A stretch of DNA of 64,000 bases from Mucor racemosus (lineage: Eukaryota; Mucoromycota; Mucoromycetes; Mucorales; Mucoraceae): NCBI GenBank assembly GCA_027405735.1, contig JAPEHQ010000012.1, positions 1,981,001 through 2,045,000 of the forward strand, written 5' to 3'. The notes beneath the pieces are model-generated. The model worked only from the letters and a program-made list of their open reading frames with translations. It was not told where the DNA came from and searched no databases. The position numbers were made by a program, and so were the translations under genes. Of this stretch, positions 11,995 to 22,614 are shown one piece after another. Within the stretch, counting starts at the first letter, position 1, and every line of letters begins with the position of its first letter.

Positions 11995-14900
11995 ATGAGT
12001 GATAGTGAAGATAGTTCACAAATTGGTGATACTAAATTCTGGCATCGTAAAAGTTGCTCAAATCGTATATTTATTGGGCCTTGGGATATTAGGGCACCTC
12101 CTAGTTCTCCTCTATTATTGCCGGAGCAAATACTATCTCCATACACTAACCAAGGCAGTTCTTCTATTATATCCGATGCAAGCATGAGATTATTAAATGA
12201 GTATGATAACCGTAATAAATTTGTTGAAACTTCAATTCACTCAATACTTTTACATTATAGTCAAGCAATTGTGAATAGTGATAGCTCAATAAAAGCTATG
12301 CATAAAACCTCGCGTAAAGACAGTGGTGGCGGTTCCAACAAATCACTTACCTCGGGTAAATCACCTGCAGATCAATTAGTTACACCTAGTTCAGGTGGAA
12401 CTAGTTTTCTTACTGCTCGATCAAGAGCAACTTCCACTGTTTATAATAGCGTAGACTCACAGCCCCATTATCTAGAGAATATCGTCAAACAACAACACGA
12501 AGATGAAGACGAAGAGATTGATTATAGTTTATTAAATTCAGGTATGAATATAGGACAGCCATCATCATCATCATCCCCACCAAAAGACAGTAGTGATGTT
12601 GAATCCATCAAAACAATTAGACCAAATAGTAATGGCAAATTACCCATGAATCAACAATCAAGCAATAAAGAACTAACGCCACCAGTAACTCCATCTCCTC
12701 CTCGAAAGAATAAAAGAAAGGCGATACGAATTCATCATCATCATCATCATCATAAGAAACCTCTAGTTTGGAAGAGGGCTGGATCTGTCTTTGTGTCAAG
12801 ATTACCAACTATTGTCACACCAGAGCCTGCATCAATCCCGACAGGTAGACCTATCAAGAGAGAGCCTATTTTATGTATGCGTTCTGGCACAGGTTATCTG
12901 AGTAACGAACCTACTCGTTACAAAGCAGCTAAAGAAGCAAGATATGATTTATTAACCGAAAAATGGAGACAAGTTGAGCTTGTATTGACTTCATCTTATT
13001 TGACAACCTACTCTTCATCTGTAAGTTTTGTTATTAGATCTCTAGGGTCTTTTTTTTTTTTTTGTTTTGTTTTTTTTTACTAAGCTTTTCTTAGACTATG
13101 TTTTGGCCGAAACAACGATTAGAGCATCGAATTCATTTGGAAGGCAGCCGTAAACCTAAAAGATTAGAGTTATTCCTGCTATCTGCATTGGACTATTCAT
13201 TTTGCTTGCGATATCAAACTAATTCAGGACGTACACCTATGATGGTTACAATGACATTTAAAGCTAGATCATTTTTGAAATGTCAAGAATGGTATATGCA
13301 ATTGTACAATATGTTACCTGTTGAAAACAAACATTCATTGCCTCAATGGTGTCAAGTTTATATACCCAGATTAGATTTGTCTGTCAACTTGCCATTGACC
13401 AAAAAAAATAGTGCTGCTACTATGGAAGATGTAAAAGAAGCTGTGATTACTGTATTGGAAGAAGAAGGAGATTTGATAAAGCGTCTTGTACATGCAGAAC
13501 AAATCAATAAAAATTTATCGGTAGATGATTTGGGTCTTTGTTGGACTACAAAGGATCGAGCGGAATGGATTTATTGGACACATGCTTCCTCGGATCCCAA
13601 CAAACGCACCGATTATGTTATATGCCCACAAAATATCGAACAAACCCACAGACTTGAATTACGATTAATTGAACATACACCTCACGATATTATATTACAG
13701 GAAAATATGACCTTGAAAGAACCTCCGCCTGTAGAAGGATTTCTCATGCGCGCTTCTGATTTCAAGGGCACAAGCGCATTCAAGAAAATGAAGATGAATT
13801 ATTTCGCATCTTTTGATCAGTATTTGTTTTACATTCCTGCTAGCAAGGTAACATCACCAAATATTTCCTGCTTCATTGATGAGGATCTACTCCCAAAAAA
13901 CATCAAAGCACAGCCTTTTGTTTCAGCAGTATCTCCTTATACATCGACATGTACTCCTGAGGTCGAAGTGGGCGAGGTTCTGAGACGTATGCGACTCATG
14001 ACAGAATCCAAAGGCGTCATTGATCTGACGGAAGTTTCTTATGTTCGGAGAACATTTTCTGATGATACAACTAATTTAGAAGAGAGTGGTATCTCGAACC
14101 AATTAAGCCTTAGTAAGAGATCAAGTCGAACACCCATGCTACCTAAACATGACAAACCTACAAGAAAGCAAAGCTTCTTTACAGCTAAAAAAGAACGTAG
14201 AAAGCCTTGTTTAGAAATCATAATGGATAACGGTTTACAAATCAGATTCGAGGTAGGTTAGCCATTTGTTATATGAAACCTTAACTTTTAATGCAAATGT
14301 TGCCTTAGGTTTATTCAAGTGAAACTTGCGATTTGTGGGTGAATTATTTGGCGCAGATTATAGTTTATTGGAAAGCTCGTAAAGAAGCTGAGAGAGACGC
14401 ACATTCCTATGATAATTTTGTAACTAATTCAGTGATTGAAGGCAAAAATGCACCGATCAAAACAGGAGTCAATACCAAAGATGGGTGTGTGCATCGAAAA
14501 GAGGAAAGTTTAGCAGATACTCGAATCTGGAGTTACTGCCTTTACGAACAATGTCGAGATGTAGTGGTAAGAACTTTTTCTAAATTGCAATATTGCTCTT
14601 CTAATATCAACGTACTGTAGAAATCGGGTATTCTTTATTACAAACCTCATAAACGAGGCTCATATTCACAAAAAATATTCATATTGACATCAAATGGTTG
14701 GATATTATTTTTTGATGTTTACAATCGCGAAACCAACAAGAAAGTATGCAATCATGAAAAGAAAGGTGCTATTGATATCGCAGGTTGTTATTTTTACTCT
14801 GGTGTTGATTGTAGTAAACAGAAAAAGGGTTCAAATCAAGAAAATCAATGGAAAAAGGCTGCTCGCATTTACAGTAATGGTTTAGCTACTGATGACGATT

Positions 14901-15112
14901 CGCTATCTTGTATTTTTTCAATTTGGAAGCCAAAACTTCGACGCTACTTTAGTACCAAGAGACAAAGACTACGAGTTTATCGTCATGATCAACGACTAAA
15001 TCCTAATGGTCAAACATGGACTTTCTTGGCTAGGAGTAGAAGAGAAAAGGAAGAATGGGTATGTGCTTTGAATACAGTAACCGAGCACATGATTCGTTGT
15101 GAAAATAGATAG
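11995..15112 (+). CDS. Large PH-domain protein, Spo71/Mug56-like
   Basis: Exons 11995-13020, 13095-14252, 14309-14566 and 14621-15112, all phase 0, give 977 residues. Residues 1-300 are low complexity, including an eight-histidine run encoded at 12733-12756 and serine/proline-rich stretches. From residue ~310 there are pleckstrin-homology-like blocks: EKWRQVELVLTSSYLTTYSS, FCLRYQTNSGRTPMMVTMTFKA with FLKCQEWYMQLYNML, a second at residues ~590-790 (PPVEGFLMRASDFKG), and a C-terminal one ending TWTFLARSRREKEEWVCALN. Several PH domains in one protein of this size match the yeast Spo71 / fission yeast Mug56 group, which acts in prospore membrane growth. The role in this organism is inference. The stop in the intron at 13083 shows that splicing is required. 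Confidence 0.7.
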
Positions 15113-15299
15113 TGTGAGTTATACTTAATCTTTTTAAATACTATGAAATTCTAGTTGTGAAAGAAATATGGAATAAAATCACACATAGATTATCTAAATC
15201 AATCCATATAGACTGAGTATGTACATCACTGCATTGTTGCATAAATAAAATCTTAAATATGCCCTTATTTTATTTCCAATACATTCATAATTGTTGGAT

Positions 15300-16255
15300 C
15301 ATTCGGAATCTTCTTCTGAATCTTCAATTTGTTCAAGTGAGAGAAGCAAATTTGTTGCCGTCTTGTCCTTCCAAATGTTTCTTTTTTTCAGCTTGAAATA
15401 AAAGGACCCTTTAATGGGAGCCCTATCTCAAACACGCCATTCGTCTAACGCATATCAACAATGAGATGATTATCAAATTCCACATACAATAAAAAGACTG
15501 TGAATGCAAATAAAAGCCTTCTTCAGATATCAACATGATGGTGATCCTCTTACCTTTAGATCCTAAAAGAAAATGTTGTCCAGACGAATTTTCAGATTTT
15601 ATATAAAGGTAGTTATTGTTGATTTCATTGATATTTCCTTCAAATCAATCTAAAACTAATCTCAAATGGCTGATTCTCTGACCCACTATCTGATAAAGTA
15701 ATCACATGCCTTGATTACAATTTCAATCTGTTCGCTGTGAGGCATGACGATGTAAAATCCGCGTTTCTTGCTAATATTACGTACCAAACTACTCGAAAGT
15801 ATTAAGAAACAAATCAGGAGCCATTTTGCTTATTTGAAACATAAGTCTAGCATCAAAATTTCTTTTAAAGGCTTCAATTCACTTGATACTATAATGCCAG
15901 GATGTATAACTTGATATTAAATAGCATTGTCGCCGAAAATAAACCTTATATATACGCGAGCTACTAGTTTCAATACAGTGTAAAATGTTATAAGTTGCTC
16001 CAATCTATTCATCTTGCGACCATTGGGATAACAAAGATCAATTTTCAACTTCGTTATTTCTGAGGTATCAGTACGGAATCTTGACAAAACCTGCTTGAAA
16101 AAAAGAATGTAGTGTATACAAGTATTTTTAACTTTTTCTGCGTCGAAACTCTTTAAGAAAAGCCATTGAAGCTCACCAAACGTAGTCTGATTTCCATCAA
16201 TGCATGTTCCTGGTGAAAACGATATCAATTTGAGAGAAAAGTCAAATCTCAAAAA
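15300..16255 (-). pseudogene. Decayed coding stretch, possibly F-box/leucine-rich
   Basis: The minus strand shows protein-like pieces in shifting frames: one ending LLLSLEQIEDSEEDSE then stop at about 15300, VEFDNHLIVDM near 15450-15480, and a longer piece at 15917-16252 containing ITKLKIDLCYPNGRKMNRL. The leucine spacing and phrases like LKIDLCYP resemble the leucine-rich half of fungal F-box proteins. No frame is open across the whole, so this looks like an inactivated gene. It directly abuts repeat family A copy 2. The family is a guess; a multi-intron gene I failed to assemble is the alternative. Confidence 0.35.
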
Positions 16256-16284
16256 GCCGAATTATTAACTTGTTAATATTCAAA

Positions 16285-17034
16285 ATTGGAGCGTACGTAC
16301 CTACATTTTTTATAACCAACCTCACATTAAACATTTTTTAGAATATACCTTAGACACTACTAAACAGACATGAATTAGTCGCATTATGCTATCTATCCCT
16401 AAATTTATTTCATATCTCACGAAAGACTCAAAAACACGTAAAATTCACTGCTTTTTCCTTGAAAACTGGGTCTCACTTTTCATCCCTGCTCTACTTTTTT
16501 TTTCACTAAATAACACCAAGAAAACATTATATGCCAATGTACCTGAGATGTTCAGCTTTAATCCAAAAACAAGTATCCGGAAATATCCTACTTTTTGCAG
16601 GTGGTATTAATTTTTGAGTGCTAAGGTTTCAGATTTTTTACGCGTATTTTACTGCTAATGGATTGAAAACTTTGAGGCTTCATATCTCCAGAAAAAATTA
16701 AGTTATACTACCACCTTTTAATAATAAAATTTACTTGTTTTGAACTGCTCTATAACATGTTTTAATATAAAAAAATTCTGAGCACTTTTATTTTTTTTTC
16801 ATTTTTTTGGGCATTTCTATAGTAGGTTTCAAAATATTGGCTAAATTGAGCTACATTTTTTTTTATTCATGTCATCCAGCTCGTTGAGCTCTCTCAGATC
16901 CAATTTAGAGTTTTTCAAAATGTTGATTTTTCGTGGAGATATTCTCAAAAATGTATACAAAAAGGTACCTCCATTTCTGGCGTCCATTTTCCCCTTGTAT
17001 ACCCTCATCCCAAATTCTGAAACAGAAAAAATTT
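16285..17034 (+). repeat. Dispersed repeat family A, copy 2, left part
   Basis: Same family as at 6.8, 40.7 and 60.4 kb, in the orientation of copy 4. It runs cleanly to 17034 inside the shared text AACAGAAAAAATTT and stops where the transposon begins. The missing continuation (TTGGACAAAAATG) resumes at 27161, after the two transposon copies. Confidence 0.88.
17027..17034. repeat. Target-site duplication, left (AAAAATTT)
   Basis: The 8 bases AAAAATTT immediately left of the transposon end GGCTC recur exactly at 27153-27160 after the right end GAGCC. Joining the flanks restores the family A text. The A/T composition makes the exact boundary uncertain by 1-2 bases. Confidence 0.75.
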
Positions 17035-17057
17035 GGCTCTCAAGCCATAGCTGGGGT
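17035..17057 (+). repeat. Left inverted end, copy 1
   Basis: 23 bases starting GGCTC and ending CTGGGGT; pairs with 22068-22090 at 18 of 23 positions, with the mismatches concentrated at positions 6-9. Confidence 0.8.
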
Positions 17058-17087
17058 GTGTTTTATCCAATCAAGTGGTCGGATAAT

Positions 17088-17212
17088 CTAGTTATTGGGT
17101 TTGAATTTATTTGTAAGCCAATAAAATTGCTTCGAATTCTAGTTATTGGGTTTTAATTCTAGTTATTGAGATTGAAATATTAGTTATTGAGCTTCAAATA
17201 TTAGTTTTTGAG
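17088..17212 (+). repeat. Subterminal 12-bp repeats (YTAGTTATTGRG), copy 1
   Basis: CTAGTTATTGGG at 17088 and 17139, CTAGTTATTGAG at 17159, TTAGTTATTGAG at 17180 and TTAGTTTTTGAG at 17201. The last four are spaced 20-21 bp, i.e. two helical turns. Such arrays near transposon ends commonly bind transposase. An identical set lies at 22150-22274 in copy 2. Confidence 0.75.
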
Positions 17213-17552
17213 TTTAAAAATATCATTTTGAGTTTAAATGTACAAAATGTGCCTGATTTCAACAGATAATATCCAACAATCTACAGAAAAAATGATAAAA
17301 CAAGTGAATCTTGTTGAGAAGTTTCATAGCCAAATAACAATAATCATACATTAAACCCCAATAAGTTAAAAATTAATCTTATTATTAAAATGAAGGGGTC
17401 TTAATAACCCTGCTTGACCTTGAAATGTCAATTAATCGCAATCTTAACCCCTGAGAGTTAATAAAAATATATAAATATGTAAAATCTGTCATAATAAAAC
17501 CTTCGAGTTGTGCTTCATTATCTTAGATTTCTTATTCTAATTGATTCAAAAA

Positions 17553-20500
17553 ATGACTAAGTCTAACAATATTGGTCGTGGCCGAAAAAATGGTTCTAGA
17601 AACAAAAAGATAATAGACCCATCTCAAAAGATATTGAACTCATTTTTCATGACCGAATCAAACAATCAAAGTAGTTCTCCATCAAACGAGACATCAAGTT
17701 CTGACTCGATTCTATTAGCCGAAAACTCTAATTCTGAGGTAATCTTAAAAGTTGCTATCATTAATGTTAAGCAGCGTTCTAATATTTTCACAATATGTAA
17801 ACATAGGCAAATGTAATCGCAAACCAGAATCTCAATGCTACCTTTGTGCCTTTAGACGACGGTTTAGACGCTGATGATGACGATGATGACGATGATGAAG
17901 ATCAAGATACTCTTCCTATCAATATGTCTACTATCCATAAAGAAGAAGAAGAGTTTCTTCAAATCATAGAAGATAGTCCAGTGGACATTTTAACGAAGAA
18001 GGTTCTTGATAGATTGCGAAAGGGCCCAAATCGTGGTAAAGCGCCTTCCGAATACACTGAAGGAAAGACTTTCTGGGTATCTCAAGGTAGTCCTAGCTTT
18101 AATCTTAATGTGTACCATAATCAAGGATGGCCAAGGCCGGATGTGTTATACATGCCTCGCTTGTTTTTGTGGTTTCCTCAATATTTAATGCCGGGTGAAT
18201 CAAAACTTTCTTGTCCTAAATGTGATAGTAATCTAAATGTTAAAGGCTTTTTGGAAAATGCTCGCCGTATTATTGATGTCAACGAGTAAGTAATAATATT
18301 TTTATCTATGACAACTTTATAATTAAACTACTTATTTTAGCTCATTTTATATGATGTCTTCTCGCTATGTATGTTCCAAAAATACGAAGCATAGTTATAC
18401 AGGTTACGACAGTGAAGTCATCCGACAGCTTCCTTACCATGTACAAAGTGATTTCCCGGCTCTTTTAACTCACAAATCTGGTATTTCAATAATGTTAGTT
18501 GACCTATTACGTCCATTGATGCAAAATTCAGTTGGTCCAGGACGTCTGCACAAAACCCTTCAAGAAATGCATCATTTAAGATACGATAAACTCCAGTATC
18601 AATATCTTGCTGCAGCTTATTCGCATAAGTCAAATAACTCCTTTGGGAATGGGAAGGCAGCCGAGTTTTCTGAATTCCATGATAAAAAAGGTTACAACGG
18701 TAGTGTTCCTTCGGCTTCTTATATTGGATATGTGTATACTAGCTACATGGATAATATCAAGGACCGTGTTGATTCTGAGATGATGAAGCTTGGTGGTATT
18801 ATACTAAAAGGAGATCATACTTTTAAGATAATCAAGCAAATCGCACAATTAAATGGTGTCTCTATCTTTACTGCTTTGTATACGTTGTGCAATGAATTTG
18901 AAGAAATTCGCATGATGGTCTTAGCATCAACTAAATCACTTCCCCAATTAGAAGAAAGCTTTGCTCAGATGATGAAGACATACCTTGCAAACCAACAACC
19001 CGAGCCAAAGGTGTTTTACACTGATAATGTCGTTGGTGATCAGCAATCTTTGGAAAAATGGATACCTTCATTGACAAAAAATGTTGTCCACACAAATAGT
19101 GAAATAGAAGGAAATCCCAATCTCCCTCATTATAAGGTCCCTGATAATGTCACAGTTTTATATCTTTCAGCAGGCAAACAGATGGATTTAATGGCGTCAA
19201 GAATTCTTGATTATTTGCAAACAGACCCCAATACCGGCGAAGTTATTCCAGTTTACATTGGCTTCGACTGCGAATGGAATGTTAATCTGATTAGAACTAA
19301 AACAATCGTTCAGAAGGTTTCTTTAATACAAATTGCGCATCAAGACAATGTTTACTTATTCCATTTGAAGAAAAGAGCTCACTTACCAAGACACCTCAAA
19401 ACTCTGCTTGAATGTAATGATGTTGTAAAGATTGGACGTTCTGTCAAGCAAGATCTTATGAAGCTGTCCCGAGATTATGCAATTTCTAAAGCTAGCTATG
19501 ATACATTTGCTTTTATTGAATTAAGCAGCAAGTATTTGGAGTTAGGCTACGTGGACAAATTGAAGGGGTGCTCATTACAAAGTCTCTGTCAAGACATTTT
19601 TGGAAAGTACTTACCAAAGCCAGTTGGAATAAGATGCGGTGATTGGGAGTCCTCCGATCTTACCAAGGAGCAAAGAGAATATGCTGCAAATGATGCGTAT
19701 GTAGCTTTACATTTGAATGCCGCAATGGATGCTTTGCCACAACTTAATTGTATTATTAAGAAACCTGTATCTATTAACACGTATGTCAACCTATATGCTA
19801 CGTCAAATACATGTAGAGGTCGCCAATTAGCCGTTGGAAAGGTTGTTGAAAGAGCCGAAGGTTGTAGTAAATGTTTGCCGGTGAAGGTCTTGAATGTCTT
19901 CAAGTATAGAGCTCTTGCACCAATTTGTAGCCACGATAACAGAAGTTCCGATAGAAATAGAATAACCTTTGAGGCTATTAAGGATGAGTTCCTGATTATT
20001 AACGTCGATACCCGCTGTTTGCGTACAGCCAGAAGTGATATTGAAGATGAAACTCCTTTACAAGCTGATGAGGCTGCTACTATTCCAACTTTGGTGCTTA
20101 AAGACGCTTTTCACCTAATGGATTTCATCTCGGTTTCGGAGAAGCATGGAATGCACAAGGAGTTTATGGCTCGTTTTCGAGATGCTTTGTTTCTCGTGAA
20201 TGAAGAAGACAAGAAACGGGTTACCGAAGCCTTAAAACGCAACCAGATAACCTGGGACCGTATGGTAAAAGCAAGGCCTAGCTGGATTTCCAAACGGATT
20301 AGACGCACAATTCCTCCTCCAAAGCAACTTTATCCGGTTGTTGCAGCTCTCTTTAGCCATTATGGTAATTCATTGGATCTCAAGACTGGTCTAAAACTGT
20401 TCGACAAACAATGTCAATCTCAAGCTGCCAAGATTCTCGATGCAATCAGTAAAGGCCATATTTCGGATCCTGTTGGTGTACCTTTATATTATACAAGAAG

Positions 20501-21737
20501 AATTGATGAGTTCGGTCTCCCAGTCTATCGCTGTGTCAGAGGAACCAATAGTTTGGAGGGTGGTGTTCACACCAATATTATAAGGAAATTCTCGATGTAT
20601 AATGCTTCCCCTAGATTGACAAATTGTCTATTAGCCGATTATAGGCTTCGACATAATACTGATGTAAGTATATTATAAGTTAAATGAAAGAGCTTGTTAC
20701 TAAATATTTTCTTCAAGGTTGGTTCTTTGAATCGATACAATATAAAGCATACTGGTCATTACAATCCTTGGCTAACTCATGGCATCAACCATTTAAAAAG
20801 TGAACTCGGTCTTACAGTACAAGGATCTTACCATGATCCTGATGGTAATGCTATCCATTTTGATCCAAAAGGTGAAACTTTCGGTATTTGTCCTATATCA
20901 GACGTTGCAAGAGCATATTTCAACATGTTGCCATTCAACGAATCTGACTCTGCAAAGAACGAAGATGCGCCTTCAAACAAGCCTACTGATACTGAAGATG
21001 TTTCTGATGATGGCATTGCTAGTGATGTTGATTCTAGTAGTTATTCCTTGGTTACCCAAGTTTTGCAGCTCTCTGCATTACCATTGATTAAAGCCTCGAA
21101 ATTAAATTTATCCCAGTATCAATATCTTGCAAGCTGCCAGAATGTGAAGTATGCTATTGTACCTGTACATACAGATGAAGAGAGAATACTGTTTTGGAAC
21201 ATATACAATGATCTGAAAATGCATGAAAAGACCAACCCCGATTTCATGGAAATGGCTCAAGAATGGTGTAAACGCTGCAATCACACTAATGGAAAACTCA
21301 AAGAAAATCAGCAGCCAGTAGTGTTTTATAAGATACCCGAGATTCTTGAATCTTTTTTCAATAAGTATCAAAGTAACAATACCTACAAAGACTGTGTCAA
21401 GATCCCTCAAAATGCAGAGATGATCAAAAAAGTTAAGAACGCAGTTGATTCTTCAAAAAGACCAGCTGCATCTTTTCCTCCTGCTATTCTCCCATCACCT
21501 CTTCGAGGTAGTCTCTCATTTGCTCCACTAACTTCAAACAAGAGAAAATCTGATGATCCTTTACAGCCTGATCACTCTCAACTCATTGCAGGTCCTGTAC
21601 TTTTGACAACTGATATTAATTCTGTAAAAAAACCTAGAACAAGAAGGTGTACCAGATGTAAAGCAATTGATCCTGAAAACATGTATAAATGTCCAGGAAA
21701 ACAACATATAAAAAACTGCAAGCATTACTCGCCTTAG
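17553..21737 (+). CDS. DUF6729-type DDE transposase with embedded 3'-5' exonuclease, copy 1
   Basis: Exons 17553-17738, 17807-18285, 18341-20663 and 20718-21737 give 1335 residues. In order: a basic/serine-rich start; an acidic run (~84-95); a DUF6729-like region (~140-300) with CPKC at 198-201; a first RNase H-like block with KGDHTFK (D380); VFYTDNVVGD (D450); then a DEDDy exonuclease (FDCEW, D531/E533; GRSVKQDLMKL, D593; YAANDAY, Y669/D673); then RGTNSLEGGVHTNIIRKF (E961) and a C-terminal cysteine cluster (CTRCKAID...CPGK...NC). I read D380, D450 and E961 as the DDE triad, with the exonuclease inserted between the second D and the E. Exonuclease residues are plainly intact; the DDE assignment is inference. 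No premature stops, so the gene is probably functional. Confidence 0.82.
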
Positions 21738-22015
21738 ATTTATAAATTTTTTATCCAAGTTATTACTCATTATCACCACTAACTCAAGTCATTAAACTGA
21801 AATTATCGACTACAGATTCAATAAAACAATCCAATGTCTCATAAACCTGCTTTTTTTCATTCTTCAATTTACACAAATTTGATCTTAATCTAATGTATAT
21901 ATATACAATAACTTGGAAATATAGATACATTTAAGCTAGGATTTAATGTGTTTAGTATTTTTTAATCGAAATGACATATTTTCATTAATTAATGCACATT
22001 TTACCGAATTTTTTC

Positions 22016-22046
22016 TTTTTCAGGAAGGCTTCGCCCTCCTGAAAAA
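22016..22046. repeat. Hairpin near right end of element, copy 1
   Basis: TTTTTCAGGA and TCCTGAAAAA form a 10-bp stem; after one mismatch GGC/GCC extends it around a TTC-type loop. Identical hairpin at 27078-27108 in copy 2. It could be a transcription terminator or a structure recognised at the transposon end. Confidence 0.7.
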
Positions 22047-22067
22047 AAAAAAATCTAGTCGGATCAA

Positions 22068-22090
22068 ACCCCAGTTATGGCCACGGAGCC
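22068..22090 (-). repeat. Right inverted end, copy 1
   Basis: 23 bases ending GGAGCC; inverted partner of 17035-17057. Confidence 0.8.
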
Positions 22091-22096
22091 AAATTT
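22091..22096. other. Junction between tandem transposon copies (AAATTT)
   Basis: The two copies are joined by only six bases, AAATTT, reading GAGCC-AAATTT-GGCTC. This is the inner part of the flanking AAAAATTT duplication, two A's shorter. It fits tandem duplication through the target-site duplications or insertion of a circular/dimeric form rather than two independent insertions. Confidence 0.8.
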
Positions 22097-22119
22097 GGCT
22101 CTCAAGCCATAGCTGGGGT
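22097..22119 (+). repeat. Left inverted end, copy 2
   Basis: Identical to 17035-17057. Confidence 0.8.
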
Positions 22120-22149
22120 GTGTTTTATCCAATCAAGTGGTCGGATAAT

Positions 22150-22274
22150 CTAGTTATTGGGTTTGAATTTATTTGTAAGCCAATAAAATTGCTTCGAATT
22201 CTAGTTATTGGGTTTTAATTCTAGTTATTGAGATTGAAATATTAGTTATTGAGCTTCAAATATTAGTTTTTGAG
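22150..22274 (+). repeat. Subterminal 12-bp repeats, copy 2
   Basis: Same five YTAGTTATTGRG-like units as at 17088-17212, with the same spacing. Confidence 0.75.
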
Positions 22275-22614
22275 TTTAAAAATATCATTTTGAGTTTAAA
22301 TGTACAAAATGTGCCTGATTTCAACAGATAATATCCAACAATCTACAGAAAAAATGATAAAACAAGTGAATCTTGTTGAGAAGTTTCATAGCCAAATAAC
22401 AATAATCATACATTAAACCCCAATAAGTTAAAAATTAATCTTATTATTAAAATGAAGGGGTCTTAATAACCCTGCTTGACCTTGAAATGTCAATTAATCG
22501 CAATCTTAACCCCTGAGAGTTAATAAAAATATATAAATATGTAAAATCTGTCATAATAAAACCTTCGAGTTGTGCTTCATTATCTTAGATTTCTTATTCT
22601 AATTGATTCAAAAA

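Larger units (their letters stand above)
17035..22090 (+). mobile_element. DNA transposon with exonuclease-bearing DDE transposase, copy 1
   Basis: A 5056-bp unit, complete from one inverted end to the other. The ends GGCTC...CCATAGCTGGGGT and the reverse of ACCCCAGTTATGG...GAGCC match at 18 of 23 bases. It carries one four-exon gene (17553-21737), a cluster of 12-bp subterminal repeats at the left, and a strong hairpin 45 bp from the right end. It sits in repeat family A with an 8-bp target duplication shared with copy 2. Cut-and-paste superfamilies with 8-bp duplications include hAT, P, MULE and KDZ; I could not place it confidently in any of these. Confidence 0.88.

Noticed and set aside
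18418..18633. Minus-strand frames inside the transposase gene
   Set aside because: They overlap a long, motif-rich coding frame on the other strand and are duplicated only because the element is.
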